DNA of 17,228 bases. It comes from Oscillospiraceae bacterium (GTDB taxonomy: Bacteria; Bacillota; Clostridia; Oscillospirales; Ruminococcaceae). The position numbers and the translations under genes are program-made. The stretch spans positions 1 to 17,228 of the forward strand of contig JAFPPJ010000122.1 in assembly GCA_017410745.1 (NCBI GenBank). Direction: 5' to 3'. The notes under the pieces are model-generated. The model was not told the DNA's origin, did not search any database, and saw only the letters and a program-made list of their open reading frames with translations. Each line of letters begins with the position of its first letter. Position 1 is the first letter of the stretch. Shown in pieces: positions 13,634 to 17,228 of the stretch.

Positions 13634-13649
13634 AGGAGATACGGCCATA
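13634..13649 (+). promoter_or_regulatory. Shine-Dalgarno site and possible ATA start codon of the EAL gene
   Basis: AGGAG (13634-13638) is the only Shine-Dalgarno match in the 33-bp gap. It is 26 bases from the first ATG (13665), too far for normal use, but eight bases before an in-frame ATA at 13647. ATA initiation is rare but known in bacteria. The encoded start would add six residues (M-V-Q-F-D-Q) to the protein. Confidence 0.5.
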
Positions 13650-13664
13650 GTACAGTTTGATCAG

Positions 13665-15566
13665 ATGCACCTTGCCTTTCAGGTATCTTCGTTCGCGTTG
13701 GGGCTCACTGTATTGATATTCACATTGATACAGGGCCGGACGGAGAAAAAGCACAATAAGCTGTTCATCATACTCAATGTCATACTTATGGTAAGTGCAT
13801 TGTCTGATGTGGTAACGGCGATCGCAGATCCGTTCAGGTTCGTGAATGCCGCCGCTCTTGCGGTGGCAGAAGCCTCACGGACGATCTATTTCATTGTGCA
13901 TAACCTGATAGGTGTGGTGTTCTTCTACTATATTGAGACAGTATGCAGCATATACACGAAGAAGCATCGCATAAGTGATGGTCTGACCATTGCCTTTATC
14001 ATGATGCTAGAATTGCTGGTATTCACAAATCCATTCACTCATTGGATATTCTGTTACGACAGCACGCTTACCTACAGCAGGGGCAGGCTGTTTCATATCG
14101 TGGGTGTCGGCATACTTATGTATTTCGGCGCGGCTATGCTGGTGCTGCTGCGCACATGGGCAGCGCTCAACTACAAGCGTCGTGCGGCTCTGGTATTCTT
14201 CTTCCTTGTCATTATGCTGGGTATCGCACTGCAGATGGTATTCATACAGGTCAAGGTGGAGATACTTGCTGAGACGATAGGTCTGCTGGGTATGATGGTA
14301 GCGATAGAGGATGAGGACGAATGGATGGATTTCTCCTCGGGCTGCTTCAACCGCAAGGCATTCCGAAGGGATCTCACCTCTATGACGCTCTCATCGAGGA
14401 ATTTCACGGTGCTTGGCATACGCATAACGAATGCGGACAATATCATCCGCAATGCAGGTGTGGGAAGCTCGGACAATGTATTCGAGCCTGTGGCACATTT
14501 CCTTCAGACGCTGAGATATGGTGAGTATGTGTACAGTATAAACACGAACACCTTTGCGATGATAATGCCTGAGGCTGATGAAAAGGAATTCGAGGATACC
14601 CTGAGCAATCTGCGGATACGCTTTGAGGTGCCGTTCTCGGTGGGCAGCAGGAAGATGCAGTTCAATGCTGCGCTGCTTGCCGCAGATCATCCCGACAGGA
14701 TAAACAATGCGGACGATGCGCTGTATATGCTTGACAGCCCTGTGCCGGGCACGGGCAAATTCCTCTACCGTGACAAGGATCTTGACTATCTGCTGCGGCG
14801 CAGAGCCGTGGAAAAGGCAGTTATGAACGGTCTTGCACAGAGCAGCTTCGATGTGTTCTATCAGCCAACCTATGACATAAACGGCACGCTGCACGGGGCG
14901 GAGGCTCTGGTGAGGATGCATGATGAGGAGCTGGGCGATGTATATCCCGATGAGTTCATCCCCATATCCGAGGAACTGGGCATCATCGGAGAGATAGACG
15001 ACTTCGTGCTGAGGACGGTATGCCGCTTCATCAGTATGTCGCAGCCCTTTGGTCTGGGGCTCGAATGCATCAACGTGAACCTTTCCGTGGTGCAGTGCAT
15101 GGACCCCGGCTTCGTGGAGCACATCGACGGAATCGTCGAGGAGTGCGGCATAGACAAGGCGATGATAAACTTCGAGATAACGGAATCCGTGGCGGCAAGC
15201 GACTACAATCTGCTGGGCAGGATAATCTCGGAGCTCAAGGGCAAGGGCTACAAGTTCTCGATGGACGACTACGGCATGGGCTACTCGAATATGACCGCAG
15301 TCATGGCGCTTGACCTGGATGTGATAAAGATAGACAAGTCCATACTCTGGGGAGCGGAGGAGAGCGAACTCGGATATATCATACTTGAGAACAATGTCAG
15401 GATGATACGTCAGATGAAGCGCAAGATACTCGTTGAGGGCGTGGAAACGCCCGCACAGGTGGAGATGCTCAGGAAGCTGAACGTTGACTATCTGCAGGGG
15501 TACTACTTCTCACGTCCCGTGCCTCAGATGATTTTCACACAGAAAATAGCAAATGCGAATGCATAA
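13665..15566 (+). CDS. Membrane-anchored c-di-GMP phosphodiesterase with degenerate GGDEF
   Basis: The protein has 633 residues from the first ATG (639 if the ATA at 13647 is used). It begins with about seven hydrophobic helices (roughly 5-215) that form a histidine-kinase-type 7TM sensor. A GGDEF-like domain follows (about 220-370; SSGCFNRKAF near 224-233), but the signature is lost: NTNTF (293-297) replaces GGDEF, so it should not make c-di-GMP and may bind GTP or act structurally. The EAL domain (about 380-630) looks active: E413-A414-L415, Asn472, Glu504/Glu507, Asp534-Asp535 (DDYGMGYS), Lys555 (KIDKS), Glu591 (EGVET) and Gln611 are all present. It is predicted to hydrolyse c-di-GMP at the cytoplasmic face of the membrane in response to an unknown signal. 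It lies 33 bp after the MshEN-CheX gene, probably in one operon. Confidence 0.88.
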   Translation: MHLAFQVSSFALGLTVLIFTLIQGRTEKKHNKLFIILNVILMVSALSDVVTAIADPFRFVNAAALAVAEASRTIYFIVHNLIGVVFFYYIETVCSIYTKKHRISDGLTIAFIMMLELLVFTNPFTHWIFCYDSTLTYSRGRLFHIVGVGILMYFGAAMLVLLRTWAALNYKRRAALVFFFLVIMLGIALQMVFIQVKVEILAETIGLLGMMVAIEDEDEWMDFSSGCFNRKAFRRDLTSMTLSSRNFTVLGIRITNADNIIRNAGVGSSDNVFEPVAHFLQTLRYGEYVYSINTNTFAMIMPEADEKEFEDTLSNLRIRFEVPFSVGSRKMQFNAALLAADHPDRINNADDALYMLDSPVPGTGKFLYRDKDLDYLLRRRAVEKAVMNGLAQSSFDVFYQPTYDINGTLHGAEALVRMHDEELGDVYPDEFIPISEELGIIGEIDDFVLRTVCRFISMSQPFGLGLECINVNLSVVQCMDPGFVEHIDGIVEECGIDKAMINFEITESVAASDYNLLGRIISELKGKGYKFSMDDYGMGYSNMTAVMALDLDVIKIDKSILWGAEESELGYIILENNVRMIRQMKRKILVEGVETPAQVEMLRKLNVDYLQGYYFSRPVPQMIFTQKIANANA

Positions 15567-15571
15567 GGACA

Positions 15572-15596
15572 CACCGCCATATGCCATATGGCGGTG
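15572..15596 (+). terminator. Hairpin between the EAL gene and the transglutaminase gene
   Basis: CACCGCCATATG (15572-15583) and CATATGGCGGTG (15585-15596) are perfect inverted copies around one base. The RNA would form a strong hairpin of at least nine pairs. The downstream bases (CTGTTGTATATG) are only weakly U-rich, so termination may be partial. It directly precedes the Shine-Dalgarno site of the next gene and could instead act on that leader. Confidence 0.55.
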
Positions 15597-15621
15597 CTGT
15601 TGTATATGAAAGGGGATACAT

Positions 15622-16848
15622 ATGAAAAGAGCGGCAGCTTTACTGATAGCGGTGTTCATGATGCTCGTTCCCTTTGCGGCGGATGTATATGCCGCAAAGG
15701 CCACCGGCAAAACGGCGGCATCGGGCATAGAAAAAGACCTGATACTCGGTCTCACGGATTTCAAGGGGAAGATAGAAGTAAAGAAGCCTATGAAGACCTA
15801 TTCTCAGCAGAATTTTGACAAGTTCTATGATGAGGTATATGAGGTGCTTGAGGGTCTGATGGTGGACAAACGCTTCTTCTATGTTACGGATGATGTCAGC
15901 TGCAGCGGAAAATACCATGACGGTACAGCGACAGTCTATGTCACCATGCATTACAACTGCACGAAAAATCAATACAGCGCAAATAAAAAGAAATTCGACA
16001 AGGCGCTCGGTGAGATGATGGCAGGTATGGACAAGAAGTGGACGGATGTGCAGAAGGCGGCATATCTGCATGACAAGCTGGCACTGAATACCACATATCT
16101 GATAAGAGGCTCGGGAAGATATACCGGCACGACATATTCCGCACTTGTGGAGAAAAAGGCGCTGTGCGCAGGCTATGCAAGGACATACTCGCTGCTCCTG
16201 AATGAAGCAGGGATAGAAAACAGGTACATCGTCGGCGATGCCACAAATAATCGAGGCACGGATTCCCACGCATGGAATCTCGTGAAGATCGGCAAGAGCT
16301 GGTATCATGTGGACTGCACATACGACGATGCGGACACTACCACCGACGGGAAAAAATATCCCTATTATGTGCAGCATGAGTACTTCCTCAAGAGCGACAA
16401 GGCGCTCACAAGACATTCAAACTATGAGAAGGGCATTGCCAAGTCCACACTTTATGACAAGCTCGACTGGGACAGCTACAGCCGGTTCGCATACTACGGC
16501 AACGGGATAATATATTACAGTGACGGTGCGATAAAGTCGTTCAACACCAAGACGAACAAGGTGTCAAAGCTGCTCTCCGCCAAGGACAGATGGATCATAG
16601 ACACCCAAAAAGGCACTATGTATTACGACAAGAGCTTCTGCACACTGGTTTACAGGAAGAAGATGGTATACTACAATCTGGCGCACAGTGTATACAGGTA
16701 TGACCCTAAGACCGGCAAGGTAAAGGCGATTTATACCAACACCAAGTCGGACGATATGATCATCGCAATATACGAGAAGGACAACAAGCTGTACGGCACA
16801 TTTGAGGACTTCTACAACCACACCAAGGAATGTGTGATACCTGACTAA
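15622..16848 (+). CDS. Secreted transglutaminase-like (papain-fold) protein
   Basis: The 408-residue protein begins with a classical signal peptide: KR, a hydrophobic core and a likely cut after DVYA near residue 24. The transglutaminase-like domain (about 135-240) shows the triad Cys182 (KKALCAGYARTYSLLL), His216 (SHAWNLVKI) and Asp231 (WYHVDCTYDD). Residues 285-405 contain short Tyr-rich repeats (YYGNGIIYYSDG, KMVYYNLAHSVYRYDPKTGK) like the beta-propeller repeats of DUF5050-type proteins, perhaps for surface or ligand binding. In bacteria such proteins act outside the cell, mostly as cysteine proteases or on wall peptides rather than as cross-linkers; the substrate is unknown. AAAGGGG precedes the ATG. 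No sorting signal or membrane anchor is visible at the C-terminus, so it is probably released or loosely bound. Confidence 0.85.
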   Translation: MKRAAALLIAVFMMLVPFAADVYAAKATGKTAASGIEKDLILGLTDFKGKIEVKKPMKTYSQQNFDKFYDEVYEVLEGLMVDKRFFYVTDDVSCSGKYHDGTATVYVTMHYNCTKNQYSANKKKFDKALGEMMAGMDKKWTDVQKAAYLHDKLALNTTYLIRGSGRYTGTTYSALVEKKALCAGYARTYSLLLNEAGIENRYIVGDATNNRGTDSHAWNLVKIGKSWYHVDCTYDDADTTTDGKKYPYYVQHEYFLKSDKALTRHSNYEKGIAKSTLYDKLDWDSYSRFAYYGNGIIYYSDGAIKSFNTKTNKVSKLLSAKDRWIIDTQKGTMYYDKSFCTLVYRKKMVYYNLAHSVYRYDPKTGKVKAIYTNTKSDDMIIAIYEKDNKLYGTFEDFYNHTKECVIPD

Positions 16849-16882
16849 AAGCCGCCGCAGTTAAAAAGATACCCGTACAGCA

Positions 16883-16911
16883 GCCCCTGAGCATTTCAAG
16901 TGCTCAGGGGC
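16883..16911. terminator. Terminator between convergent genes
   Basis: GCCCCTGAGCA (16883-16893) pairs perfectly with TGCTCAGGGGC (16901-16911) around TTTCAAG. A moderately U-rich stretch follows on the plus strand (ATTGTACTTAGTT), after the transglutaminase gene. It also lies 37 bp beyond the stop of the minus-strand transporter gene and may serve both. Confidence 0.75.
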
Positions 16912-16947
16912 ATTGTACTTAGTTACTAAGATAAATCAGAATTTGTA

Positions 16948-17228
16948 TCACAGAACCATCAGCAATGTTCCGGCTCCAATCAGGATACACCCTATCACTG
17001 ACTTTAAAGTAAATTCTTCATGCAGAAAAACAAACGCCAGTATCAGCGTAATGACAACGGACAACTTATCAATCGGGACGACTTTTGAAGCGTCTCCCAT
17101 CTGCAAGGCCTTGTAATAGCAAAGCCATGAGGCGCCAGTAGCAAGGCCGGACAGAATCAGGAAAACCCAACATTTCTGGCTAATGTCTTTTATTCCGGCT
17201 TGCTGATGAGTAATAAACACCATTCCCC
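16948..17228 (-). CDS. EamA/DMT-family transporter, 5' end outside window
   Basis: The visible 92 residues form the C-terminal part of a single-domain EamA (drug/metabolite transporter) protein. GLATGASWLCYYKALQMG, DASKVVPIDKLSVVITLI and HEEFTLKSVIGCILIGAGTLL are its typical hydrophobic segments. The family member this resembles is about 140 residues long with a helix before VFIT, so the ATG at 17221-17223 is internal and the frame runs off the window edge. Such short proteins have four or five membrane helices and probably dimerise; the substrate is unknown. The gene ends with TGA at 16948-16950. It uses fewer GC-ending codons than its neighbours, which hints at a different origin. Confidence 0.85.
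   Translation of the reverse strand, partial: GMVFITHQQAGIKDISQKCWVFLILSGLATGASWLCYYKALQMGDASKVVPIDKLSVVITLILAFVFLHEEFTLKSVIGCILIGAGTLLMVL

Noticed and set aside
13665..15566. Active diguanylate cyclase
   Set aside because: The GGDEF signature is replaced by NTNTF, so cyclase activity is not expected. Only the EAL half is called catalytic.

Overview
The window looks like chromosomal DNA of an anaerobic Clostridia-type Firmicute, most like the gut or rumen genus Ruminococcus (family Oscillospiraceae). This is inferred from two different [FeFe]-hydrogenases, an oxygen-sensitive folate-C1 enzyme (Fhs), AGGAGG-type Shine-Dalgarno sites, sigma-A promoters of the TTGACA-N17-TATAAT kind, and moderately GC-rich genes separated by AT-rich gaps. 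No RNA gene, insertion sequence, CRISPR array or attachment site was found.

Left part (1-4550). A TetR-type regulator enters from the left edge and shares a bidirectional terminator with a minus-strand VirD4/TraG-like ATPase. Upstream of that ATPase lie 96-bp tandem repeats, then a minus-strand pair: a hypothetical protein with a YbjN-like look and an acidic tail, followed by a ClpP-type protease. A very small DUF1232-like membrane protein (+) and a two-helix membrane protein (-) follow, converging on a terminator. The leaders of the ATPase and of the DUF1232-like gene carry the same GCCGGT-N3-ACCGGC hairpin in the same mRNA orientation, close upstream of the Shine-Dalgarno site.

Hydrogenase region (4555-12186). 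On the minus strand a DivIVA-like coiled-coil protein and a sensory-type [FeFe]-hydrogenase form an operon behind a strong promoter. Divergently, on the plus strand, a perfect-consensus promoter drives a catalytic group-B-like [FeFe]-hydrogenase, a sugar-nucleotidyltransferase-like protein and, 56 nt further on, formate-tetrahydrofolate ligase (fhs). The 695-bp divergent intergenic region holds degenerate tandem repeats made of short hairpins. A plausible reading is that the sensory enzyme reports H2 or redox state while the other enzyme handles H2.

Signalling region (12340-15566). This is the most interesting part: a compact three-gene plus-strand cluster. It encodes a stand-alone CheY-like receiver; a protein with four exactly spaced 24-residue MshEN-type motifs (the c-di-GMP-binding fold of type II secretion/pilus ATPases) joined to a CheX/CheC-like phosphatase domain; and a multi-pass membrane protein with a degenerate GGDEF and an intact-looking EAL phosphodiesterase domain. 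Together they suggest a circuit in which c-di-GMP level, set by the EAL protein, controls dephosphorylation of the receiver. The last gene of the three probably starts at an ATA codon.

Right edge (15567-17228). A secreted transglutaminase-like protein with a propeller-like C-terminal part is followed by a terminator and, convergently, by the 3' part of an EamA/DMT-family transporter cut by the window edge.
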